From the NCBI GenBank assembly GCA_050013075.1, contig JBEKFZ010000050.1:1-30836 (forward strand): 30,836 nt of DNA, in the 5' to 3' direction. Source of the stretch: JBEKIK01 sp050013075 (GTDB lineage: Bacteria > Planctomycetota > Planctomycetia > Pirellulales > Thermoguttaceae). Below the pieces are notes generated by a model. The model made no database searches, was not told the DNA's origin, and saw only the letters and a list, made by a program, of their open reading frames with translations. Shown here piece by piece: positions 22,627-30,716 of the stretch (its first letter is position 1; each line of letters begins with the position of its first letter). The translations under genes and the position numbers were made by a program.

Positions 22627-24323
22627 ACGGAAGAGTTAAAGAAAGGACCTGTAAAAAGGCGTTTATCGCTTTTTTCCTCGATCTATGGGTTCTCATTGCT
22701 TTCGGCGGGAATGGATGGGCTTTTGCGGAACCGCCGACAGGTGATTCTTCCTACGCCATGGATGAAATCCCCGCAATTTCCAAGGATATGCAACAGATCG
22801 TCAAAGGTTTGGGATATTCCGGCGACGTGGACATTGATTTGGTACAGATTGCAAGTAGTTGGAAATATCCCGCTTGGAAGCGGACGCTCAGGCAGGCAAG
22901 GCAGGATTTTCAACAGAAAAAGACATCTGCGGAGGATCTTGCCCGGGCAGAGGAAAAAGCGTTAAAAGATCTTTGCGAGGCGATACGAAAAAAATTTTCT
23001 CCAGCCGCCGCCGATTCGGAATACTATTATCTGCCCAAGATTGTCAACGACGGAAAGGCCCAATGCCTGGGATATTCCCAATTATTATACGTGCTCGGCA
23101 ATTCCCTGGGGTTGACGGTCAAAGTCGTTGACGTTCTGGAACAGGCCGGGGGACCTTTGCCGGCCGGAGAGGAACACTCGGCCTGCCTGGTCGAGTTGAC
23201 CGACGGCAAGACAATAATGGTCGATTTGACGCAAGAGAGCGTCAGTAAACCATTCGTGTTCCGAGATCAGTACGGCGCGGTCGGCAATTACTGGGAGCTA
23301 AAACAGAAGGACAATCCCTTTAAAATCCAGCGAAGAATTCAGATTTTGGACCGTAACGGCATCCTTGCGGACATCTATAACAGTCTGGGAAACTCCTATG
23401 CCAAATCCGGGAAAGAAACCGAAGCCATTTCCTTTTTCACCAAAGCCGTCGAAGTTTATCCAAAACTCGCCAAGGCGTATAGCAGCCGAGGCGTTGAACT
23501 CTTTAACAAGAACCAACGCACGAAAGCCGTATCCGACTTGGACAAAGCCGTGGAACTCGATCCCAAGGACGCCGAGGCATATTACAACCGGGGAACGGTA
23601 TACGCCGGATCGAGACAAGAGGCACAAGCCGTTTCCGACTTTACCAAAGCCATTGAACTTAAGCCGATATTTCCAGCCGTCTATAAAAGCCGAGGAAACA
23701 TATACTTTAAATCGGGCCGGAATTCCGAAGCAATCGCCGACTTTGCCAAAGCCATTGAACAAAGCCCCAAGGATGCCGAGGCATACTTCCTTCTAGGAGT
23801 TGTATATGATCAATCCGGCAAAAAGGATAAAGCCGTCTCATACTACACAAAAGCCATAGAATTCAATCCGAAATATGCCCAGGCGTATAACATGAGGGGG
23901 GTAGTATACGGTAAATTGGGCAAATACACCGATGCCATTTCCGACTTCATCAAAGCCGTTGACATCGATCCCAAATATGCCGAGGCCTATTGCAATCGAG
24001 GAGTTGCGTATCTCCAACTGGAGCAGTACGATATGGCGGTTAAATACTTTTCCAAGGCTCTGGAAGTCGATCTGAAATACGTCAAAGCATATAACGACCG
24101 AGGAACCGCCCAAATTCAATTAGGCAAATTCAATGAAGCCAGGTCCGACTTCACGCATTTTATCCAATACCAACCGAAAAACGCCCGGGCGTATTTAAAC
24201 AGGGCCATTGCCAATGCAAATTTAAATAAAAACGAGGAAGCCAAACGGGACCTGCAAAAGGCGGCGGAGTTGGATCCAAGCTTGAAAGACGAGATTAAAA
24301 AAATATCGGATAAATTGAAATAA
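22623..24323 (+). CDS. Exported transglutaminase-like/TPR repeat protein
   Basis: A 566-residue protein. A basic and hydrophobic N-terminus (KKAFIAFFLDLWVLIAFGG, ending near WAFA) looks like a signal peptide. A small transglutaminase-like domain follows with a plausible triad: Cys148 (KAQCLGYS), His185 (EEHSACLVEL) and Asp201 (IMVDLT). From about residue 250, nine tandem TPR units of 34 residues run nearly to the end, with AY..RG..Y and A...F.KA..L.P spacing. The TPR array suggests a protein-binding scaffold; the substrate is unknown. The ATG at 22623 is preferred because it overlaps the upstream stub's stop (ATGA) and places the signal peptide at the N-terminus. A PII gene follows after 4 bases. 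Confidence 0.85.
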   Translation: MNGRVKERTCKKAFIAFFLDLWVLIAFGGNGWAFAEPPTGDSSYAMDEIPAISKDMQQIVKGLGYSGDVDIDLVQIASSWKYPAWKRTLRQARQDFQQKKTSAEDLARAEEKALKDLCEAIRKKFSPAAADSEYYYLPKIVNDGKAQCLGYSQLLYVLGNSLGLTVKVVDVLEQAGGPLPAGEEHSACLVELTDGKTIMVDLTQESVSKPFVFRDQYGAVGNYWELKQKDNPFKIQRRIQILDRNGILADIYNSLGNSYAKSGKETEAISFFTKAVEVYPKLAKAYSSRGVELFNKNQRTKAVSDLDKAVELDPKDAEAYYNRGTVYAGSRQEAQAVSDFTKAIELKPIFPAVYKSRGNIYFKSGRNSEAIADFAKAIEQSPKDAEAYFLLGVVYDQSGKKDKAVSYYTKAIEFNPKYAQAYNMRGVVYGKLGKYTDAISDFIKAVDIDPKYAEAYCNRGVAYLQLEQYDMAVKYFSKALEVDLKYVKAYNDRGTAQIQLGKFNEARSDFTHFIQYQPKNARAYLNRAIANANLNKNEEAKRDLQKAAELDPSLKDEIKKISDKLK

Positions 24324-24327
24324 GATC

Positions 24328-24651
24328 GTGAAACAAGTAATCGCCGTTGTAAAACCGTTTCTGGTCGAGAAAGTGCTGGATGCGCTTAAGTACGCGCCTC
24401 TGGAGGCTTGCGAAGTGCGCGAGGTAAAAGGCTACAGCCGGCAAAAAAGCTATCTCGACGAATACCGCGGCAGCGAATACTCCAACGCCTATCTGCCGAA
24501 AGTGGAAATCATGCTCTGGGTCGAGGATCAGAGGGTCGACGAAGTGCTCCGCACCCTGGTGGAAGCCGCCCGTACCGGACGCATGGGCGACGGCAAAATC
24601 TTCGTCCTGCCGGCAGTCCTTAGCGGTGAATGGGGGACGAAGGAAGCCTGA
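24328..24651 (+). CDS. PII-family nitrogen regulatory protein, second copy with altered C-terminus
   Basis: A 107-residue PII protein starting at a GTG. The T-loop keeps the uridylylation signature YRGSEY, and the B-loop keeps GDGKIFVLP. The tail departs from the family: the AVRIRTGE segment, whose two arginines contact ATP phosphates in known PII structures, is replaced by AVLSGEWGTKEA, about four residues shorter. Nucleotide binding may be changed. The gene follows the TPR gene by 4 bases and is probably co-transcribed with it. The partner is unknown; no transporter is adjacent, unlike the glnK at 9103. It converges on the antitoxin gene at 24693 with only 41 bases between. Confidence 0.9.
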   Translation: MKQVIAVVKPFLVEKVLDALKYAPLEACEVREVKGYSRQKSYLDEYRGSEYSNAYLPKVEIMLWVEDQRVDEVLRTLVEAARTGRMGDGKIFVLPAVLSGEWGTKEA

Positions 24652-24692
24652 TAGAAAAGCCTTTTACCGGCATACTGCTGAACTTGCCTGAA

Positions 24693-24947
24693 TTACCCGG
24701 GAATCTGGATTTTTTCGATTACCCATTGTCGGATTAAATCCGCCGAGTCGATGCCCGTTAATTGGGCAATTTGCTGAACCGCTTGCGCTTCTTGAGGCTC
24801 CAAACGAACTTGGATGGCCTTTTTGCGTTCAAAAACCGGTTCAGTAACTTCTTCAAGTTCGTCGGTGAAATCCGTAAGATCATGGATGTCCCAGAAGTGG
24901 GCTAGTTCTTGGATCGAGTCGGATTGGAAGATTATTGAGTTAGTCAT
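24693..24947 (-). CDS. CopG-type antitoxin-like protein without an adjacent toxin
   Basis: An 84-residue protein. It resembles the CopG antitoxin family of type II toxin-antitoxin systems. An acidic front (FWDIHDLTDFTDELEEV) precedes a ribbon-helix-helix region (KKAIQVRLEPQEAQAV, then SADLIRQWVIEKI). Such antitoxins bind DNA as dimers and block a toxin. No toxin frame lies next to it: glnE ends 34 bases upstream and a PII gene converges from the other side. The ATG at 24947 has GGGA upstream. A longer frame to 25085 exists only because it reads through a heptamer array and glnE antisense of itself. Confidence 0.7.
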   Translation of the reverse strand: MTNSIIFQSDSIQELAHFWDIHDLTDFTDELEEVTEPVFERKKAIQVRLEPQEAQAVQQIAQLTGIDSADLIRQWVIEKIQIPG

Positions 24948-24981
24948 CGGTTTTCCCACTGGCGATAATAACGTTTTTCTT

Positions 24982-27900
24982 TTATTCTTCGTTCTTCGTT
25001 CTGCGTTCCGCGTTCCGCGTTTTATTCCCCTCTTCCTCGAAGATCCGCTCGAAGCGCCGGCGGGTCTGCCGGGTGGCATTTTCAATATCCATCATCAAGC
25101 CGTCGCTGCCGGGATAGTGCAGCAGATGGGCGAGCTTGGCCAGTTCGGTGGGATCTTGGGGAAGTTGATCCCGGGCGGTGGAGTTCATCAAACGCAGCCG
25201 GCCTTCGACGGTTCTAAGCAGCCGGTAACCGGCGTCGAAGAGTTCATAATCGTCCGCCGAAATCAGGCCGCCGGCATACAGCCCGCTGAGTGCCGCCAAT
25301 GTGTTCGGTTCGCGCAGTTTGAGATTGTTCCGCCCATGTTGAAGCTGGAGCATTTGCACGAGGAATTCGATATCCACGATTCCGCCCGTCCCGCGTTTTA
25401 AATCTCCGGCCAAGGCTGTTTCTTCCAATCGCCGGCGCATGTTGCGGATTTCCTCGGTGTCTTTCCTCCGCCAGCGCCGGCCAAAGGCCGCCTTGGCCAC
25501 GGCGGCGTCGGCCAGGCGCCGGGCGCGTTGGGATCCGTAAACCACGCGGGCCTTGCACAAGGCCTGCCGCTCCCAAAGTTGGCCGCCGCCCTTGAGAAAA
25601 TACCGCACGAATTCCTTGAAGGTGGTGGTTAATGCCCCGCTTTTGCCCGTGGGACGCAAGCGGGCGTCGACCTCGTACAGCCGGCCCAGGGAACTCAGTC
25701 GGCCGGCGGTCTTGATGATCCGCTGCCCCAGTTCGCTATAGAAGTGTTGATTGGTGGTGGTTTGCCGGGCGGACTGTTCCGGCTCGGCGGAGGTGTGGCC
25801 GTCGGCCTCGTACAGAAACACGATATCCAAGTCGCTGTGATAATTCATTTCCCTGCCGCCGAATTTACCCATGCCCAAAATCACCCAATCGCAGGGCTTG
25901 CCGGCGCGGCGGCCCGCGGCGATCCGCGGCGTGCCGAACCGAGCCGCCAATCGCTCGTACTCGCGCGCGGCAATTTGAGCCAGACAGGTTTGAGCGATGT
26001 CGCTTAATGCGCCCGTGACGGCCTGCACGTCCTCCTTGCCCAGAATATCGCGCACGCCCACGCAAAGCTGCTGATCGTTTTTAAAACTGTGCAGGATCGG
26101 CTCGATGTCTTCGGCCCCGCGGCAAAGTCTGTCCAGGGTGTTTTCCAGCCACTGCCGGCCGGGCAGTTTATCGAGCACAAGGCTGTCCATCAGGCCGTCG
26201 ATCATGCCCGGGTTGGTGGTGAGAATTCCCGACAGATAAGGACTATATGCGCAGAGTTCCACGTATAAAGTCAAACTGGGCGGATTGAAACTGAACAGTT
26301 CCCACAGCACGCCTTTGCCGCCCAACGAATCGCTGACCGTGCCCAGGTTGATCAGCGTGGAATCGGGATCGGCCGTCTCCGCGATGGCCGAAAGCAATTG
26401 CGGGGCAATGGCCGCCAAAAAATGCCGAGAGCGCCGCGTGGAAAGAAAACGGATCTTCTCCTCGGCCAAGGCCATCAGGTTGCGATACGCCCCCTTGACG
26501 TCGCGGAAAGGATATTTTCCCAAAACTTCCAGAATCCGCTGCTCGGGCGGGGCTGGATCGAGCACCAGGTCCACCTCGGCCGCAGTTTTCTCGTCCTCGC
26601 TGAAGGCATCGTGCAGCAGGTGATCCAGAATTTTGCGGTTCAGTTGCGTCTTGCCGCGGTAGTCGGCCGTGAACGCTTCCAGGGCCGATTTATCCGGCCC
26701 CTCGGCGTAACCCATGCGCAAGGCCAGTTTGCGCAGTTCCGCCTCGTCTTGCGGAAGAAGATGCGTCTGCAAGTCCAACATTATTTGCAGGCGGTGTTCG
26801 ACCTTCCGCAAAAAACTGTAATTTTCCTCCAGCAACGATCGTTCCAGGTTCGTCAGGCAGCCGACCTGTTCCAGTTGAGCGAGGGCTTCGAGCGTGTTTG
26901 CCGTGCGCAGCTCGGGCAGGCTGCCGCCGTTGAGCAACTGAAGAAACTGGATCACGAACTCCACGTCGCGGATGCCGCCGCGGCCCGTTTTCACGTCCCG
27001 ATCGTCGGCCCCGGCATTGCGGGTTTGCTGCTCGATCCGCCGCTTAAGGGCCTTGATACCGGCGATGTCGGCCGACGTGAGATATCGCCGGTAAATCCAG
27101 GGAGTAAGCCGGTCGAGAAATTCCTTGCCCAGTTCCGGCGAACCGGCTACCGGCCGGGCCTTGATGAAGGCCTGCCGCTCCCAAGTCCGGCCGCGCAGGT
27201 CGTAATAATTAAGCGCGCTTTCCATGCCGATGACAATCGCACTGCGCTCGCCTTCGGGCCGAAGCCGCAAATCCACGCGATACGCGCCGCCCAGTTCCGT
27301 GTGCTCGGTTACCAGCCGGACCATCTCCCGGGCGAGCAGATCGAAGAATTCGTGATTGGTGACTGACCGTTTGCCGTCGGTTTTTCCTTCGAGATCGTAA
27401 ATGAAAATCAGGTCGATGTCGCTAGAATAGTTCAGTTCCATGCCGCCGAGTTTGCCCATGCCCAGCACGGTGAATCGGGCGGGCCGGCCGTCGGGGCCCA
27501 AGGGCGTGCCGCGTTGGGCGCCGAGTTTTCGGCCCGCCGCGCGTAAGGCCGCTTCCAAAATCGCGTCGGCAAGGAAGGAAATCTGCTTTGTCACCGTCTT
27601 CAGGCTCTGCTCGCGAATGATGTCGCCGTAGGCGATCCGTAGCGTCTCACGGCGTTTGAACCGCCTTAGCGCGCCCAGCACCGAGGCATCGTGCTCCAAG
27701 GCCGACACCTCGGCGCAGATGTCGTCGATCAGGGCTTGCCGCGCCACGGGCGCGCCTTCGGTCAAGCGCAGCAGATCGAAACCTTCGGGATCGCTGACCA
27801 ACAGATCGCTTAGATGCTGGCTGGTCGAGAGGATTTGCAGAAGGGTGGGCAAGGCCTCCGGATCGCGCTCGAAAAACGTGCCCATCGACAGCGGACTCCG

Positions 27901-28137
27901 CGCCGCGCGGATGAATCGCTCCAGGTTGTTCAGCGCCATGTCCGGATCGGCACACCCGGGCAGGTTATCGCGAAGTTGCATGCACATCGCGGCCAAAAGA
28001 TCGAGTGTAATGCCAGCCACCGCCATGCCCAAAAGATTCCCATGCCCGCGCTTAACGTCCGCCAGGCCCAAGCTCCTAAGCCAAGGCTCGGCGGCCTCCG
28101 GATGATCCAGGTATTTGCGAAGCGTGAGGACGTCCAT
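24982..28137 (-). CDS. glnE: Bifunctional glutamine synthetase adenylyltransferase/adenylyl-removing enzyme
   Basis: GlnE adds or removes AMP on glutamine synthetase according to PII state and glutamine. At 1051 residues it is slightly longer than usual. The two nucleotidyltransferase halves are clear: GMGKLGGMELNYSSDIDLIF near residue 230 (deadenylylation) and GMGKFGGREMNYHSDLDIVF near 760 (adenylylation). Each half has its GRGGIRD/GTGGIVD-type helper motif. The final residues (NKTRNAERRTKNEE) are encoded by a heptamer array at 24985-25019 and look like an accidental extension. The gene lies 21 bases behind the ORF6N gene. The two PII genes in this window are plausible partners. Confidence 0.95.
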   Translation of the reverse strand: MDVLTLRKYLDHPEAAEPWLRSLGLADVKRGHGNLLGMAVAGITLDLLAAMCMQLRDNLPGCADPDMALNNLERFIRAARSPLSMGTFFERDPEALPTLLQILSTSQHLSDLLVSDPEGFDLLRLTEGAPVARQALIDDICAEVSALEHDASVLGALRRFKRRETLRIAYGDIIREQSLKTVTKQISFLADAILEAALRAAGRKLGAQRGTPLGPDGRPARFTVLGMGKLGGMELNYSSDIDLIFIYDLEGKTDGKRSVTNHEFFDLLAREMVRLVTEHTELGGAYRVDLRLRPEGERSAIVIGMESALNYYDLRGRTWERQAFIKARPVAGSPELGKEFLDRLTPWIYRRYLTSADIAGIKALKRRIEQQTRNAGADDRDVKTGRGGIRDVEFVIQFLQLLNGGSLPELRTANTLEALAQLEQVGCLTNLERSLLEENYSFLRKVEHRLQIMLDLQTHLLPQDEAELRKLALRMGYAEGPDKSALEAFTADYRGKTQLNRKILDHLLHDAFSEDEKTAAEVDLVLDPAPPEQRILEVLGKYPFRDVKGAYRNLMALAEEKIRFLSTRRSRHFLAAIAPQLLSAIAETADPDSTLINLGTVSDSLGGKGVLWELFSFNPPSLTLYVELCAYSPYLSGILTTNPGMIDGLMDSLVLDKLPGRQWLENTLDRLCRGAEDIEPILHSFKNDQQLCVGVRDILGKEDVQAVTGALSDIAQTCLAQIAAREYERLAARFGTPRIAAGRRAGKPCDWVILGMGKFGGREMNYHSDLDIVFLYEADGHTSAEPEQSARQTTTNQHFYSELGQRIIKTAGRLSSLGRLYEVDARLRPTGKSGALTTTFKEFVRYFLKGGGQLWERQALCKARVVYGSQRARRLADAAVAKAAFGRRWRRKDTEEIRNMRRRLEETALAGDLKRGTGGIVDIEFLVQMLQLQHGRNNLKLREPNTLAALSGLYAGGLISADDYELFDAGYRLLRTVEGRLRLMNSTARDQLPQDPTELAKLAHLLHYPGSDGLMMDIENATRQTRRRFERIFEEEGNKTRNAERRTKNEE
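24985..25019. repeat. Degenerate heptamer array (TTCYGCG word), 5 units, inside the glnE 3' end
   Basis: Units TTCTTCG, TTCTTCG, TTCTGCG, TTCCGCG, TTCCGCG. It overlaps the last codons of glnE and, in another frame, a non-conserved upstream extension of the antitoxin frame; both read NAERRTKN-like residues. Confidence 0.75.
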
Positions 28138-28158
28138 TACATTAAATCATTTCGCTCT

Positions 28159-28713
28159 TCATGGTTTCTGTTCTTCCTCCCGACTATGAAATCCAATGCG
28201 GCGTTTCGGTTCTTCGGTGTGCTCCGTCAATTTACTGATGACTTGGACGATGGTTTTGATCTGTTCATCATGCAATTGAACCGTCTCGGCCAGCCGCGTA
28301 AGTTGTTCAACCAGTTCGCCGGGTGTGGCCATCAGGCGACGAATTCGGACAAAGGCTCGCATAATTTCAATATTAACTCGCACTGCCGTTGAAGATCGCA
28401 ATACACTGGAGAGCATGGCTACGCCGTGTTCGGTGAACGCCCAAGGCCGTTTCTGGCGACCACCACGGCCCGGTTTTGATATCACAATTTGTGATATCAA
28501 AGACATAACCTCTTGTTGCGTAAGCTGATACGCAAAATCTTCCGGGAATCGTTCAGCGTTTCGTCGAACCGCCTGATTCAGCGCGGCGGTGGTCACCCCG
28601 TAGAGCCGGGCAAGGTCAAAATCAAGCATCACCCGCTGCCCGCGAACCACATGTACCATGTTCTGGATATCGCCGGCTGCCAGTCGGATGTCTGTTGATC
28701 GTTTTTTGGCCAT
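28159..28713 (-). CDS. ORF6N domain protein
   Basis: A 184-residue protein with the ORF6N domain: VHVVRGQRVMLDFDLARLYGV, then LNQAVRRNAERFPEDFAYQLT and RPWAFTEHGVAMLSSVL (each within about residues 20-115). A helical tail follows (LVEQLTRLAETVQLHDEQIKTIV). The domain is found in phage and mobile-element proteins and is thought to bind DNA; its function in chromosomes is not known. It begins at 28713 (MAKKRS), or 30 bases earlier at 28743, with no clear ribosome site for either. It lies directly upstream of glnE on the same strand and marks the edge of the AT-rich right end. Confidence 0.85.
   Translation of the reverse strand: MAKKRSTDIRLAAGDIQNMVHVVRGQRVMLDFDLARLYGVTTAALNQAVRRNAERFPEDFAYQLTQQEVMSLISQIVISKPGRGGRQKRPWAFTEHGVAMLSSVLRSSTAVRVNIEIMRAFVRIRRLMATPGELVEQLTRLAETVQLHDEQIKTIVQVISKLTEHTEEPKRRIGFHSREEEQKP
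28475..28501. repeat. 27-bp perfect palindrome inside the ORF6N gene
   Basis: TTTGATATCACAA (28475-28487) and TTGTGATATCAAA (28489-28501) are exact reverse complements around one T. It encodes LISQIVIS in the ORF6N protein. It could be an autoregulatory site or a codon coincidence. Confidence 0.6.
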
Positions 28714-28804
28714 GTTTTTATGTATTATATTCCTTGTTATCATTAAACTTTTGAAGAAAAAGTGAAGAAAAAGAGATGCGCCCTCTTTTCCATCATTTTC
28801 ATTT

Positions 28805-29146
28805 TCATGGGGTTGGTGGTGGCAAATATCTTTTTAGTAATTCAAGTACATTTATAGCGCTGTGTTCAAAAGCATCGGCAGTTTCTTTGGACTGCGATTC
28901 TTTTTCCGATTTATATTCAGCATGTAGAGTAAGAGTCTTTATTATGTGGTCCGAGAATTTGCTTCCTACAAGTTTGCTTCCATATTCTATTATTACGGGT
29001 GGAATACAGGCTTGTTTAAATTTATTTTCCAGCTCTTGATAATTCTGTCCCGAAACGGGCCCGTGGGTTGGAATTTCTATGGATTGACTCACTTTCCATT
29101 TACCATCTTTGGTACCTGTAATAGTGTGTTGTGATTGTTCTGACAT
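28805..29146 (-). CDS. Hypothetical protein, 113 aa
   Basis: Not recognised. The protein is soluble, hydrophilic and charged, with no membrane segment and no cysteine cluster; its single Cys lies in KQACIPP. The middle (PPVIIEYGSKLVGSKF) may form a strand-turn-helix, and the C-terminal part is helical. The ATG at 29146 is chosen because AAGGGA lies about 7 bases upstream; an in-frame ATG at 29164 lacks such a site. It follows the zinc-ribbon gene by 60 bases on the same strand, in an AT-rich segment. Confidence 0.6.
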   Translation of the reverse strand: MSEQSQHTITGTKDGKWKVSQSIEIPTHGPVSGQNYQELENKFKQACIPPVIIEYGSKLVGSKFSDHIIKTLTLHAEYKSEKESQSKETADAFEHSAINVLELLKRYLPPPTP

Positions 29147-29206
29147 TGCAATTTCCCTTTCCATTTTTCGGATATTTCTGCCTGTTAATATTGCATAAAT
29201 TGTGGG

Positions 29207-29980
29207 CTATTTATTTATCCCCAACAATTCGTGAATACATGTAATGAATGTGTGATTTTGTGCAAGAGTCATATAATTTGAAACGGCTCGCGCACTTTCA
29301 GTATATGCACTATCTAGCGCCATTTGTAGCACACTATCGAACGCTGATTTCCAATCTTTGCAATAGCGATTTTCCCCGAGTGCTATTGCCTCTCTGGTTA
29401 ATAATCTAAGTTGTTGTTCTGTTGGCGGCTTTTTATCTTTCGCGGTAAATGCCTTCCAAGCATGATATCCTATTTCTTCCGCGATATTCCGTTCCGCCTG
29501 TGTTAATTGCACGTAATCACATAGTTCCACCTCCATTCTAGCTCCTGAAGCTGAATGCACACCCGATAAATAATTGCCAGCAATATTAAATGCCTGATCA
29601 TCCGTAATTGGCATATTCAAATCCTCGGCCAAGATTTTTGCGATGCGGGCCTTAATTTGCTTTATGAGGAAAACACCCCACTTTCTTGTCTCAGAAGCAG
29701 AGATCTCACGATTACCAGATTCGGATACAATTTTTACAAGAGCAAAAAGATCAGTTTTGGAGTCAAACCAGGGGGATTTTGGACCAGACACATATATGTC
29801 AATGTATGCTGCAGGATTAATTCGAAATGATGGTTCAATTGGACTGATTGGGACTTTCGATTCAGTGGCTTTAATTGGCAACTTAGTAAGGGTCTGGAAA
29901 CAGTTTGGGCAGACCTTCTTACCATTCCATACCTTCACACTCAAATCAGGAAAATCGTGTTCGCATGTTTCGCATTTCAT
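29207..29980 (-). CDS. Hypothetical zinc-ribbon protein, 257 aa
   Basis: Not recognised beyond its N-terminus. Cys3/Cys6 and Cys24/Cys27 form a CxxC-17-CxxC zinc-ribbon (MKCETCEHDFPDL, then KKVCPNCFQT). The remaining 220 residues are mainly helical with no membrane segment. Such ribbons usually bind nucleic acid or serve as structural knobs; nothing here decides which. It is AT-rich and lies 36 bases downstream of the gene at 30017-30640 on the same strand, so the three right-end genes may form one operon. Confidence 0.65.
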   Translation of the reverse strand: MKCETCEHDFPDLSVKVWNGKKVCPNCFQTLTKLPIKATESKVPISPIEPSFRINPAAYIDIYVSGPKSPWFDSKTDLFALVKIVSESGNREISASETRKWGVFLIKQIKARIAKILAEDLNMPITDDQAFNIAGNYLSGVHSASGARMEVELCDYVQLTQAERNIAEEIGYHAWKAFTAKDKKPPTEQQLRLLTREAIALGENRYCKDWKSAFDSVLQMALDSAYTESARAVSNYMTLAQNHTFITCIHELLGINK

Positions 29981-30016
29981 TAGTAATACCCGAGAAGTGA
30001 ATTGAAAATTGTTTCC

Positions 30017-30640
30017 TTATAATGCAAGTCGATCATCTACTAGTTTTGACCAATTGGGTTGCTCCCTAATTGACTTTGCTCCTTCCGCAATTGCAATTGA
30101 AAGTTGCATCCATCTCATGGGCTCAACCAAATAATCTACAGGTAAATTAAGGATTGACTTTATTTCATCATACATTTTGATTACAACCCGATTTTCATTT
30201 TCAGTAAACCAATGGAGCTTATCATACCAATCCTCAAAATAGCTGAAGGGACGGCCGTACATCTCACATATTCCATCTAACATTATATTAAGCCATTGTT
30301 CGGCGTTTCGTTCATTTCGCCTCGTCAAAAATAAAGATATTTCAAAGTGAGTATGCAAAGAACATATCAAAAATAAATAATCTTTGGCATTCAAGGAAGA
30401 CAACTGTTCTTTGTAAGGAAAATGAGGATGTTGTAATGTGGCCGATAAGCAAGACATTGCTCCAGAGTAATAAGCATATAATTGATTCCTTGCTTCGATG
30501 AATGCTTTCTCATCTTTTGGATATGTAAGCACTCTTTCGGAAACAAATGATGCAAGAGAAACGCAAACTTTGTGGTCTGCCTCTACCTGCATCTTGTTCC
30601 AATGTATATTTATTTCAGTTGTGTAATCTCTCTGAGTCAT
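30017..30640 (-). CDS. Hypothetical protein, 207 aa
   Basis: Not recognised. Mostly helical and rich in aromatic residues (FPYKEQL, FSYFEDWYDKLHWF, LVEPMRWMQ), without signal peptide or obvious membrane helix. The ATG at 30640 (MTQRDYTTEINIHW) has a strong GGAG 6 bases upstream. The open frame continues to a TTG at 30784, but those extra 48 codons overlap a transposase remnant read in another frame and should not be counted. It is AT-rich and stands directly behind the mobile-element remnant. Confidence 0.6.
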   Translation of the reverse strand: MTQRDYTTEINIHWNKMQVEADHKVCVSLASFVSERVLTYPKDEKAFIEARNQLYAYYSGAMSCLSATLQHPHFPYKEQLSSLNAKDYLFLICSLHTHFEISLFLTRRNERNAEQWLNIMLDGICEMYGRPFSYFEDWYDKLHWFTENENRVVIKMYDEIKSILNLPVDYLVEPMRWMQLSIAIAEGAKSIREQPNWSKLVDDRLAL

Positions 30641-30716
30641 AGAATGCTCCGAAGTCTCTTTAGATTGGTGATTGTGTTTTGTCTGCGAAAATGCGGCCGT
30701 TAAAAAATATGCCTCC

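Noticed and set aside
26398..27366. 322-residue plus-strand frame
   Set aside because: Antisense of glnE in its best conserved part.
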